Origin: Larix sibirica
Lineage: Eukaryota; Streptophyta; Pinopsida; Pinales; Pinaceae
Assembly: GCA_004151065.3 (NCBI GenBank)
Contig: NWUY0300002105.1
Span: forward strand, 12,384-23,511
Reading direction: 5' to 3'
DNA: 11,128 nucleotides
The stretch's first letter is position 1. The number at the start of each line of letters is the position of its first letter. Under the pieces are notes generated by a model. That model worked only from the letters and a program-made list of their open reading frames with translations. It had not been told where the DNA came from and made no database searches. Made by a program: the position numbers and the translations under genes. Of the stretch, positions 1 through 8,922 are shown piece after piece.

Positions 1-202
1 TATAAATGGAACAAGATCTATAACAATAAGAAAGATGAGCTAAAGTCTAGTTAAGAATTATCTAAAATCTTAGCACAAGAGGCAACTGTAAAAATTGTAA
101 TACCGAGTGTAAACATAATTGTAGTAGAAGTATAAGATATGATAGTGGTGTCATTTTCCAAGAAAGTGCAATATATCAATGTTATAATCTACGGTCAAAT
201 TC

Positions 203-291
203 TTAGTTTTGTACTTTGTGTAAACACTTCAAGCACAAGAAAAATGTTAGTTTTTGTACTTTCTGTAAGCACTTCAAACCAAAGAAAAATG
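203..291. repeat. 44/45-bp tandem duplication
   Basis: Two directly abutting copies (203-246 and 247-291) share the pattern TTAGTTTT(T)GTACTTT-TGTAA-CACTTCAA followed by AAGAAAAATG, with only a few differences. A short plus-strand open frame over it (216-419) owes its repeated Cys/His/Lys residues to this duplication and is probably not a gene. The duplication lies downstream of the glycosyltransferase relic. It looks like a simple local duplication and I see no function. Confidence 0.8.
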
Positions 292-624
292 CAATTTTAG
301 TCATAAAAGGTAGCAGTATAAATACCATGGTGATATCTGACCACAACATTGGTATTTGGGCTACAAAGGGAATCCCACGAGATATTAAGTGGGATTTGAA
401 AAAAATCTTGTGCTATTGAATCTTATATCACTGTGGACATCAAATCCATAGTCCAAAGGATAATGTATCCACATTTTAAATCTTTACATCAAATTATCTA
501 CAATCATGTATGTTTGCGATAGGGTAATTAATGGCCACTTATACTATATTTCTTGAGGAATATTTCATATCAACCCTTCCACCAAACAAGTTAATTTCTT
601 CAACATATATGTTCCTAACTAGGG
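292..624. other. AT-rich 3' flank of the UGT relic
   Basis: This stretch lies just beyond the apparent stop codon of the minus-strand glycosyltransferase relic and would hold its 3' untranslated region. It is AT-rich and shows no recognisable gene, RNA or transposon end. No clear canonical AATAAA poly(A) signal stands out close to the stop. Confidence 0.5.
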
Positions 625-870
625 TTACAAAATAACCAACAATAGAAACAATGAGGTGCCTCCTTCCATCACCGTCGTCTTCAAAACCGCTCTAATAGGC
701 TCGACCTTCAATCTCAATTTTCTTTCTTCGTCTTCGTCCATGAATTTATTGAGTATCCTTGCTATTTCTTCTCTACCAACCAGTTGTCTACAGTTTTGGA
801 AGCTCCAGCTACTCCTACCCAAGTCCATAGCCACTCCCCAGTCTTCTACAATCATCTTTCTATTTGTGTA

Positions 871-1002
871 TTGATCTGTTAATAACGGAAACGCTACCCT
901 GGGGACTCCCAGTGATAAGCTCTCAAGAATGGAATTCCATCCGCAGTGACTAAGAAATCCACCTACAGATGAATGAGATAAAACTTCGAGCTGAGATGAC
1001 CA
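871..1002 (-). other. PSPG box (UDP-sugar binding) of the UGT relic
   Basis: The plant secondary-product glycosyltransferase signature is exactly 44 residues, from the Trp codon at 1000-1002 to the Gln codon at 871-873. It contains HCGWNS, the conserved Glu (position 27), GVP, and a terminal Asp-Gln. In this family the final Gln usually goes with UDP-glucose use. Position 3 is Ser where most UGTs have Pro (WxPQ); UGT86-type enzymes also lack that Pro, so this is probably a family trait and not damage. The box itself shows no lesion. Confidence 0.92.
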
Positions 1003-1543
1003 TGGAACCACCAAACCCTGCTCCTGAATGTCCTCTAAGAATCCTGGCAGGAGTATATTTTGAACGCCCGAGGCAACAATATCAGGACGAAGCGCCCAAA
1101 TGAACGTATGCTAGCTTTCTAGTAATCCCATGGCCACTTCCTCTACTTGGGCTGTGGAAACATGCGCATAGCTGCCAAAAGAAATATAGAGGATTGAGAT
1201 TTTGGGCTTGGAGTCGAGCCATTTGGTGCAGTCGCATTCAGAGTGCATGCTGGTCCATAATGTTTCGTTATTGATACCTTTTCCATCGAGGAAGGCTGAT
1301 GGAAGCAGAGGACCGACGGACCAAAATGGTTTTCTTGACTGTAATTCTGCAATCGTTCGGCTTTCGAATTCGTTAACAGTATTAGAGATAATCCAATCGG
1401 CCCCTCGAACTGATTGAAACGCTTCGTAATTTATTCTGTGTACACTAGTTGATAGATCCAACTCCTGAAGATGGAGGGAAGATCTGTTAACTTCAACGAT
1501 GAAACTCGGGGGATATAATTTATGATGTTCTTATTCTCATCCT

Positions 1544-1683
1544 CTGCAAAACCACAAAACATGTTTGACACAGCTTGAAAAACCCTATTCTATTAACTTT
1601 ATAGCATTTAAGTTCTGACAAATATAATATCACATTTATCATTACATACTGGCGGACTTCGTATCAAGAAATGAAAAAAATAC
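1544..1683 (-). other. 140-bp GT-AG intron in the UGT relic
   Basis: On the minus strand exon A ends ...AACCACG and the intron opens GTATTTTTTTC (donor at 1683-1682). It closes with TTTTGCAG (acceptor at 1545-1544), followed by AGGATGAGAATAAG. Joining G with AG gives a Glu codon and continues the family frame into NYIP. The phase, the U-rich content and the location between NGHCPFL and YIP all support a real spliceosomal intron. It also shows that this is not a processed retrocopy. Confidence 0.85.
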
Positions 1684-1924
1684 CGTGGTTGAGAAATGGA
1701 CAATGGCCATTTTTCACAAGCAGATCCCAATGATAGTAGATGGAAAAGACAGTCGTCGTCTCAGTCCAGAAGGAAGCATGAGAAATCACAAATTTCTTTG
1801 CTACGCGGTCAAGCCAAACAAAAAAAGTGTCAGCAATGATACATAATATGGGAGGTTCCTTAGCCCTGAGATGGGCGATCAGCTTTTCAACATGCGGTAC
1901 CATATTAGTCTGGAAGGCTTCCAN

Positions 1925-3795
1925 GTGTAGGATTGAACTTTATTGAATTATAGTATTTTATTGTATAAATTAACAATGAGAAAAATAAAGATTTGTAAAA
2001 CTAACCCTAACATTTAAAATAAAACTTAAAAATCACTTGGAAGTAAAAAATACCATCTTCTAAGCAAACGATAGTAGCATATCAACACAAATAAAAGAGC
2101 AATAAAACATGGTTTTTAGACATATTTTGGTTTAAAAACTTGTACACACTTATGAAAACCATTTGCTAGTACTCCCCAGTTTCATACACATATTACCCTA
2201 AAGTTTTCGATACCTTTAGATTTTTTCCATACCCATTTCTAAAAACTTGTTTCCTTCCATTTTTTGTTTCCAATTTTCATAATAATAGACACATAGGTCT
2301 AGGGTCTATGCTTACACAAACACCATATAAAACATTTGAAAATTAAGGGTAATCGATTGAAGACTATACAAAATAATTACTAGTATCGATTTGGAAAAGC
2401 TAGCCTGAGATTGCAAATGCTTATGTACTTTGCAACATTTTGACAATTTAGGTTCAATTTATGTATTTAACAAAACAAACAAATTATATTGAATTAAATC
2501 AATCCTTGCTGATAGGATTTTCTCATGGGTTGACATAGTTTGGATTTGTATCATATTTTCTATGCATATTACTCTGTAGGTCTAAAAAGTGGAATTGAAG
2601 GATACTCATTTGAATCAGATCCTCAACTATTAGGGGTGCGCCCTACACCATGAGTTGTGAGCCCCATGTTGATTCTTCAGTTCCATTTTCTAGACCCCGG
2701 CAATCTCAAGGTAGTGGCATCCAGCCTCAACATATAACTAGACATGCTGTGAGGGAGAAAGGAGAGTGTCACCATAGTTGGCCACACAATCCTCTAGATC
2801 GACCACTTGATGACAAATTTCCAACAATCCTAATTGAAACTTCGATATGTATATCAACATGCAGTGGACAAGAACTTTGATATCAAGAAATGGGATCGTT
2901 TTTAGTTCCAACCACATAACAAAGGAAATCACAAACAAAATACAAGCTCTCGTTGCATTTTCCAGTCCCATACCAGAAAATAAGAAAAAATAGATGGAAT
3001 GGTCTATGATCTCAAATTACCTATAAATTCCACAGTACATCCTCTGATACATTCTAGAGAAAAAGGTTAGGTTTCCAATTGGCACACCAACCAATTACCA
3101 ATTAGAAATGAAGAGGGAAAAATTGTCCTTTGAGTAGAAGGAATCCTTAATTTTAAGAAAGATTGTATAATGTTGGACAATCTTAGAGTTATCAAATGGA
3201 AAAGCTTCTCCACCAAATATGCTACTTGCGAGACTAAAAACCACATTAGAAAGCATTTTAAGGTGGAGATTCCTTTTGTGATCCTTTACAATCCTGCTTT
3301 TATTAAGTCTAAAACTTCATATTATAGCAAGGGAGTTTTATAGTGATAATGTTATAAACATCCACCTTGGGTCAAAATTGGATAACCTTCCTATGTCATT
3401 GTCGGTTTTATCTTCAGTACCTAGCTTAATTTGGCTTCTTTGGTGATCTTAATGGTTTACTACTAAATATTATAGTATAGTGGTCAATATACAACCAAAA
3501 TAAGTCCAAATCGTATAAGTTAATACAATTCCATACTATAATAAGAAATGCATCACTAGATGATAGGACAAACAATGCAAACGATTTTATGAACAAACAT
3601 AGTACTTTCACACAAATTGATGTACAACAAAGTATATTCATCAAGACAATAAAATTTCATTTTTTCCAAAATAACAATCGTCTATGGATTTCACAAGTTC
3701 CTTCCAAGTAATGGCCTTACTTGAAACTCCCAACCATCCTATTTCCAATGTAACAAATGTAAAAGTATAACAAACATTTAAAACACCACACATCT
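1925..3795. other. AT-rich intergenic DNA with no identifiable gene
   Basis: I looked here for the missing N-terminal UGT exon and did not find it. The minus frame leading into exon A meets a stop (TAA) a few codons above the N at 1924, and no glycosyltransferase N-terminal motif such as a QGH stretch follows. An open plus frame runs about 2614-2880 and is slightly less AT-rich, but it matches nothing I recognise and starts without clear signals. No transposon ends are evident apart from the LTR boundary that follows. Confidence 0.5.
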
Positions 3796-5811
3796 TGTAA
3801 TGTACCTGGTCCCCTCATTGGACCTTTAAGGAAATGGAATACAAAATTTCACCCTCTCCTCCACGTTCATGAAAGCATTCATAGAATTGATCCATAAAAT
3901 ACTTTAATGGGAATTCAATCAGATCTCTACATAGCAGAATCAATGGCGATCTTACTCTTCTTCACTAAGTGAATGCATGCACTTGGTGAAACATACTAAG
4001 AAAATATACAATCCATGAATCTACTATTAACAACCAAATCTGAGCATGACTACGATTCTTCATGAACATATATCAACTATATCGGCTACACCATTACACT
4101 TAGAAGCAATTGCGGCAAGAATACTGCATACACTGTGCCTTCAATGTGACTGCCACATGCTACTTGAACACCATCATATATGTAGATTACCAAGACAACT
4201 AATGGGGAAACGACCCATAAGCAATACTACTCAATTATCTTGAACACATGAACAACATGAATATGCAAGTATTCCATTACCTCTTTTGCATATTCATAAA
4301 TAGCTCACAAACAATCTATATATATACATTTTCAGTCCAACCTTCACAAATCCTTGGACTGAGAAACTCAATATTACAATGGGATGATTTACAATAAGAC
4401 TCAATACATACCTTAATTGACTACCTTGAATTACACAGCTTTCATCGACTAGCTATGCAACGGCAACATTCCACCTAGCCATAGGCTCTCTATCCAGCAT
4501 AGACTCTTTCTATTGAGAGGCCACCCTAGAGCTAGGTATGATTCCACTGGGAAACAAAAAATTCTCAAGCCCATTCACAACTAATAACCCACTCTACTTG
4601 GACAAACCATCTCATAGTAGGGTTTATCAAACCCCACAGAGACTCACTCATAGTCTCTAACATAGATACACACAATTAAGCCATCATACAAAGTTGGTTT
4701 TATCATACTTTCAACGTACTTACTCGACTCACTTAAACCTGTTCCCAACAAAGACAACAATAGTCAAGGGAAACACAGAGGTGAATGTGGTTCGACTCAT
4801 CGGTTTGTGAACGGTAACATGTAGGCACTTAGACCTTCCTCGGAATACCATGGGTTTTTTACTTCATTCCATGAGATGAATGACTAGATAAAACGACTCA
4901 AGAACAATAATATGGAAATTAAATGAATGAAATTTAGGATATCATTATCTAGTACTCGATTTAAACACTAAAACCATGTGAGGAATCAAAGTATTTGAAT
5001 CCTGGGTAAGATAGTTTGATTCATGGCCATATCTACAATACATCACAATGAGAAAAAGCATTGTGGTAGACCTTTGGCTGCAGGTCCAAACAACAACGAT
5101 TCAAGGGCGAATTTATAACAGTAGGGCCATCAAAATCGATTCATGGCATGAATATGACTGGAAGGGAGTTAAATCTCGAGCTCCCATAGTCAACTCTAAG
5201 GGAAACACGGAAAATCAAGGCTTTATTTACACCCACAACAAAATCAATACAAAACCTTATTTTTATGAGATGAAAACCCACGGGAATGCAGAGTCCCTTC
5301 GAGGGAGAGGTTCCCGAACAAGGAACAGAACTACGTGAGGAGTAAAAACTGCTTGATTCCTAAAATGGATTGGGATTCAAAATCCTGGTTGTTCTCTTAC
5401 TCAACAAACAAAACTTGGTTTCCAATACTGCATGAAGATTTCCATACAAAATTGACATCTACGCCTTCCTTCCCTCAAGGAAATAATTTCCTAAACAACC
5501 TTCCTTCTTAGAAGCATTGATGACTGGACACACGGTCAATAGGTAGTTGGCATGTCTTTTAGACACATGGCTCTCAAAGAATGGCTTGGTTATTTTCCCC
5601 TTCACCTTGTAGGATCATTCCCCCATCTCATTGTACTTTTCCTTGCCTTGCTGGAGCTTTCCTTATTAAAGTGACTTGACTAGAAGTCCAATGTTCCATA
5701 GCGGGGCCTTGGCCTTGAGATCCTCACCATGGTCTGTCATGCTTACATGCATTAACACATCACATCACCTTTCATGGCCTTAATCCAAAGGTCAAAATGG
5801 GGGACATTACA
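3796..5811 (-). mobile_element. Probable 3' LTR of an LTR retrotransposon (about 2.0 kb)
   Basis: Read on the minus strand this segment starts TGTAATGTCCCCC (5811-5799) and ends GGTACATTACA (3806-3796). The outer eight bases are perfect inverted repeats (TGTAATGT/ACATTACA) with the TG...CA ends of an LTR. A polypurine tract lies immediately upstream of the start, which marks it as the 3' copy. Inside, the minus strand has TATA-like ATAAAAATAAGG (5256-5267) and a possible poly(A) signal AATAAA (about 5222-5227). There are no long coding frames. The 5' edge is well supported. The 3' edge rests only on the short inverted repeat. The base composition is less AT-extreme than the flanks. The other LTR is not in the window, so the TSD (CATCT at 3791-3795 would be one side) cannot be tested. 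Confidence 0.5.
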
Positions 5812-5814
5812 ATA

Positions 5815-5827
5815 CTTTGCCCCTTTT
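5815..5827 (-). other. Polypurine tract next to the 3' LTR
   Basis: The minus strand reads AAAAGGGGCAAAG, then TAT, then the LTR start TGTAATGTCCCC. Plus-strand DNA synthesis of LTR retrotransposons is primed from such a purine run directly upstream of the 3' LTR. Its position three bases from TG fits well and fixes the element's orientation as minus. Confidence 0.6.
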
Positions 5828-5871
5828 AAACAGTACTATCCTCAGTGCTCATAATACAATACAATGAATGG

Positions 5872-5961
5872 CCTTCCTCAAGGCAATATCACTTTACAAA
5901 AAAAGAGTGGCCTTCCTCAAGGAAATTACACTCTCAGTACAATAAATTTCCTTCGTCAAGG
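5872..5961. repeat. Three 39-bp tandem repeats with CCTTCCTCAAGG core
   Basis: CCTTCCTCAAGG occurs at 5872-5883 and 5911-5922 and, with one change (CCTTCGTCAAGG), at 5950-5961. The spacing is exactly 39 bases each time. A related CCTTCCCTCAAGG-like string lies inside the LTR near 5468-5480. The period is a multiple of three, so a plus-strand frame shows a 13-residue repeat (GLPQGN...), but the element's own coding strand is minus. The array ends about 45 bases from the polypurine tract. Confidence 0.75.
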
Positions 5962-6150
5962 ATTTTTCATTTTTTCAAGTGCCCTTCTAGGCGGCAATGT
6001 AATCCTATCATTATTTTCTAGCGTCAAGAGACCATTGTCTCCAACTTTCAACATCACGCATAAGTTTTCTTCTTCATTCCAGCTTGGATCTGATGACGTT
6101 CCTTGAGCAACAATTCCCACGATCGCTCTCACTGTTTGGACTTTGAAATT
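5956..6150 (-). CDS. Unidentified 64-codon open frame upstream of the polypurine tract
   Basis: The minus strand is open from just after a TAG (6153-6151) to a TGA at 5958-5956. The peptide is mixed and protein-like: it begins NFKVQTVRAIVGIVAQG, has an acidic centre (WNEEEN), then VMLKVGDNGLLTLE and a basic end LPPRRALEKMKNP. It has no Met at its start, so it would be the last part of a longer protein or exon; CCTAG just above could be an acceptor site. It lies about 130 bases from the polypurine tract, where the end of a retrotransposon polyprotein or an extra 3' ORF would sit. I do not recognise the family and see no RT, RNase H, integrase or chromodomain motif. Chance openness cannot be excluded. 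Confidence 0.3.
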   Translation of the reverse strand, partial: NFKVQTVRAIVGIVAQGTSSDPSWNEEENLCVMLKVGDNGLLTLENNDRITLPPRRALEKMKNP

Positions 6151-6899
6151 CTAGGCCCTTTGTATTTGTTATCTACAACAATAACCAATTGCATTTCAAG
6201 CATATTATAGCCATCCAAGAAAATACATTCCATAACCAAGAATTTTAAAATACACAACTAAAGCACATATTCAAAATCAAAAGAACAAGTATGGCATAAC
6301 AACCAATACTTATCTTTATGAATATGTCTCTGCTTACATGGATGCTACAGGTGAGGTTCAAATGCTTCCCATCTATCCATTGATCCCATATTCAAGCCAT
6401 CCCATAGCTAGGTTGATCAGGCTATAAGAATGCCAAGTTAGCATGCAAGTTAGGTTTACCAAGCCATTAAATATCACAATGCCAAGCCAACACACAGTGG
6501 GGTTTTCCAAGCAGTTTAGGAACCCGGGAATGGAACCTACGAATTGGTGAGCTCAAACACAGAGCTGCAAGAACCTCAAGGTATCATCCATCCTGAACCC
6601 TATAATAATTTCCCCACACAACACGAAGAAGGTACCCCTTCTCTGCTCAACAATCCATCCTACATCCCCTTCCTCCAGGTGTTATTCAGTGTGCATATAA
6701 TGGTAGTAGAAAATCCATTAGCCTTTTTTAGGAGGTATCAACCTTCACTAATAGCCCCATGTCCCTTCCTTCCTGCAATTTTCTAGCTCAATGACAGTGG
6801 CAATCCTCCCTGCGCTTTTCCAGCTAGAAACCATCACTTGTCCTCTATGGAACAAGTTTCATCATCTCACTTGTATTCACAAACATACAATTCTATTGC
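6151..6899. other. Retroelement internal region without recognisable pol domains
   Basis: This stretch lies between the small minus-strand open frame and the tandem array. It includes a weak two-copy repeat with a period of about 49 bases (ATGCCAAG at 6430 and 6479, each followed by a TTTxCCAAGC string). It is interrupted in all frames. An 80-codon plus frame (6544-6786) looks like chance, being opposite to the element's orientation and Pro/Asn-rich. I see no protease, reverse transcriptase or integrase motif. Confidence 0.4.
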
Positions 6900-7850
6900 C
6901 ATGAAATTTAAAAATATGCCTCCTACATAATCATATTATTCAACCATGAGGCCCTCCTCATGTTGTTTGGCCTTGTAGGAAACAATGTACAATCTTCCTC
7001 ATGGGATTACACGCACTTCCATGTCCAAGACTGCATACATGAAACCCGTCCTTCCTGACATATTCACAAAAACCAATAACCATTAGCTTCATCATAAAAT
7101 ATTTAATAAAATTTCACATATGAACTATACTCATTCATATCTTATGCCCACAAGATCATTCTCATGTTGTTTGGCTCTCATAGGAAAGAAAGTACAGTCT
7201 TCTTGCAATATGTCCTCCTGACATCATTCCCAACCAACCAAATAGTCATCAATGTTTAATACAAAATTTCCAATATGAAATTTACAACTAAATTTATACA
7301 CATTCAGAATTTACACCCATGAGTTTCTACTCATATTGTTTAGCTCTCGAAAGAAAGAATACACAATATTCCCATGTCATGTCCTCTTGACACAATCAAC
7401 AATAATCTAAACAATCCTCAACATATCAGTATAATTTCAAATCTGAAATTTCAACTCTATTTCCTACATAAAATCAGATTTCAATTTACTATGAGCTCAT
7501 GCTCATATGGTCTGGATTTTGCAAGAATCAACACATAATCTTCCAACAATGTGTCCTCCTGACATGAATCTAAATCAGCCAAACATCAATCAACATTCAT
7601 TAGCAAAACTTAAATTTCAAATTGCAATTCTAAAATTTCAACTATGTCTCCTACAGAAAATTGGAATTTATTTAACCATGAGGCCATCCTCATATTGTTT
7701 GGCTCTTGCAGATGATAGCACTTTGTCCCTTGTGGCCTTACACTTGCTGCCATAACTTGGACATCTACCTACAACATTTACATCTGACGCAATTTTAAAT
7801 CTGCCAAACATCATTAACCATTTCAACATTCTCATTTCATTGCATTATTC
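6900..7850. repeat. Degenerate tandem array, about 170-204-bp units
   Basis: A unit beginning CATGAG...CTCATATTGTTTGGCTCT recurs with starts near 6945, 7149, 7318, 7490 and 7677, giving periods of 204, 169, 172 and 187. Shared later landmarks are a TGTCCTCCTGACAT block, a run of AAATTTCAAAT/TGAAATTTC, and TCCTACA-AAAT before the next unit. A partial unit tail precedes the first copy (about 6900-6944), and the last copy fades near 7850. Copies are clearly diverged, with indels, so the array is old. It lies in the internal region upstream of the polypurine tract and 3' LTR on the minus strand. Confidence 0.75.
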
Positions 7851-8600
7851 TCAACAGTCACGGACTGAATTCATAATTATAGACAATAATTCAATCAAAT
7901 AATATATCCACATATCGATGCAATAAATGAAACTCTCATGCACATAGCACTAACACAATCATGGTAACATATCCAAATTAAGCACATAATTAACCAAGCA
8001 ACTTGTGTCCAAGCTAAGTGGCACAAGTGAATTATTCACTCATTAACCACAACTTAAATAAATGTGTTAATGTAATGGACACGATAAAAAATATCACACT
8101 ATGAATGAACCTTAAACCTTATTCTAAGATTGAGAAAAATAATTAAGAGCACCATTAATCTAACACCTTCAATCCAATTCCGAAATAATAACAATAATAA
8201 TTTAAAGGCCTTACTGCTCTGTCAAGTCAAGTCAGTGTACAGAAACAAATGTGCAAAACGAATATCGTTGCAACCGTTTTAATGATATGAAATTGGGGTT
8301 CACAGTGCATTGCCATGGCTGAATTGTTTATGGCATGCTCACATAGAAATTGAACCAAACTCTTTTGAGGTTAAATTTACCCATCTCCCACAGATTTTGT
8401 CACTTGAGTGTTTATGCAGAAATAATGTTGTGGTTCTTTGTGGCTCTTTTTTTAATTTTTAGTATTGCAGAGAACACCAAACAGCAAGCCTGCATCCACC
8501 CAATAATAATAAACAGAAGCCGAGATCCCTACATCAAGATCCTACGATTTGAAGGCTGAAAACAGTTGAGTATCCGTAATTGATCTGAGCCAATAAAATT
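7851..8600. other. AT-rich DNA, nothing identified
   Basis: This is low-complexity AT-rich sequence with only simple local features such as the short AGTCAAGTCAAGTCA run at about 8222-8236. A 69-codon plus frame (8350-8559) contains a hydrophobic stretch but has no family resemblance and no flanking gene signals. The upper limit of the retroelement cannot be placed; no second LTR is visible. Confidence 0.4.
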
Positions 8601-8607
8601 AACGACG

Positions 8608-8804
8608 ATGTTAAACATTTTTCAAACACGCAAAAAGCAAAATCTTGAAACATTTTTTAAATACACTGAAAGCAAAAACTAAGCAACAACATAGAAAAAA
8701 ATTCAAACATGAAAAAAAATCTCAACAACGATATGATTTAAGTTTTGGGTACAAAATCTGAAGAATGATATGAAACATTTTTCAAACACGTAAAAATCAA
8801 AATT
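8608..8804. repeat. Dispersed AAACATTTTTCAAACACG repeats
   Basis: A module of about 36 bases (ATATGAAACATTTTTCAAACACG followed by an A-rich AAAAxCAAAAT tail) is present at 8608-8644, in diverged form at 8645-8680, and again at 8769-8804. A weaker relative lies near 9505-9530. The first two abut in tandem. They lead directly into the 42-bp repeats and may belong to the same decayed small element. Confidence 0.6.
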
Positions 8805-8818
8805 AAAAATGGGCTGAG

Positions 8819-8922
8819 AGAGGTTTGAACTCTTGACCTCCGGATTCCTCCTTAAGCGATGAGAGAAAAAGCAAAATTTAAGAGGTTTGAACTCTTGACC
8901 TCCGGATTCCTCCTTAAGCGAT
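8819..8922. repeat. Exact 42-bp direct repeat with tRNA T-arm-like core
   Basis: Copies at 8819-8860 and 8881-8922 are identical over 42 bases, with a 20-base A-rich spacer. The minus strand of each reads ATCGCTTAAGGAGG, then GGTCAAGAGTTCAAACCTCT. This resembles a tRNA T-arm and pol III box B: a 7-base TTCAAAC loop between AAGAG and CTCTT, with five pairs in the second copy and one mismatch in the first. No other cloverleaf parts are present, so this is not a tRNA gene. It could be a SINE or tRNA-derived relic. The N at 8923 directly follows copy two. Confidence 0.7.

Larger units (their letters stand above)
625..1921 (-). pseudogene. UGT86-like family-1 UDP-glycosyltransferase pseudogene, 5'-truncated
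   Basis: Plant family-1 UGTs are cytosolic enzymes that transfer sugar from UDP-glucose to small acceptors. Exon A (1684-1921, 79 codons plus 1 nt) contains VPHVEKLIAHL, then IADTFFVW with the conserved Asp (codon 1829-1831), then YYHWDLLVKNGH. Exon B (1543 down to 625) carries NYIP, ISNTVNEFE, CTKWLDSKPK, LYISFGSYAHV and the full PSPG box. ADTFFVW, ISFGSYAHV and TNRK after the PSPG are, from memory, most like UGT86A proteins. About 385 residues are visible against roughly 480 in the family. The missing ~100 N-terminal residues include the catalytic His region. Lesions are a one-base deletion at about 1467-1469, TAG at 1111-1113 between LLES and HTFIWALRPDI, and a hydrophobic tail after EGGTS in place of the usual C-terminus. 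UGT family identity is secure; UGT86 is likely. Only sequencing error would make it a live gene. Confidence 0.9.

Noticed and set aside
656-874. Plus-strand frame opposite the UGT PSPG exon
   Set aside because: It is the antisense shadow of the glycosyltransferase coding sequence and has no features of its own. The same holds for 1202-1417.
1143-1352. Second minus-strand frame inside the UGT exon
   Set aside because: It overlaps the correct UGT frame, which carries all the family motifs, and is out of phase with it.
2614-2880. Open plus-strand frame with Ser/Pro-rich, His-rich peptide
   Set aside because: It is open for nearly 90 codons but has no recognisable domain, no clear start or splice signals, and a competing minus-strand open frame over the same bases. 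I list it only as an open stretch.
3036-3056. Minus-strand AATGTATCAGAGG, resembling the tRNA-Met primer-binding site TGGTATCAGAGC
   Set aside because: It is 740 bases beyond the predicted LTR edge, lacks the leading TGG, and a primer-binding site is not expected after a 3' LTR.
5048-5338. 96-codon plus-strand frame
   Set aside because: It lies inside the probable LTR on the strand opposite to the element, and its peptide resembles no known family.
7507-7755. 82-codon plus-strand frame
   Set aside because: It spans the boundary of two tandem repeat units, and the other units do not keep the frame open.
6900-7850. CRISPR-like array
   Set aside because: Units are about 170-204 bp, diverged throughout, without short identical repeats and unique spacers, and the context is plant nuclear DNA.
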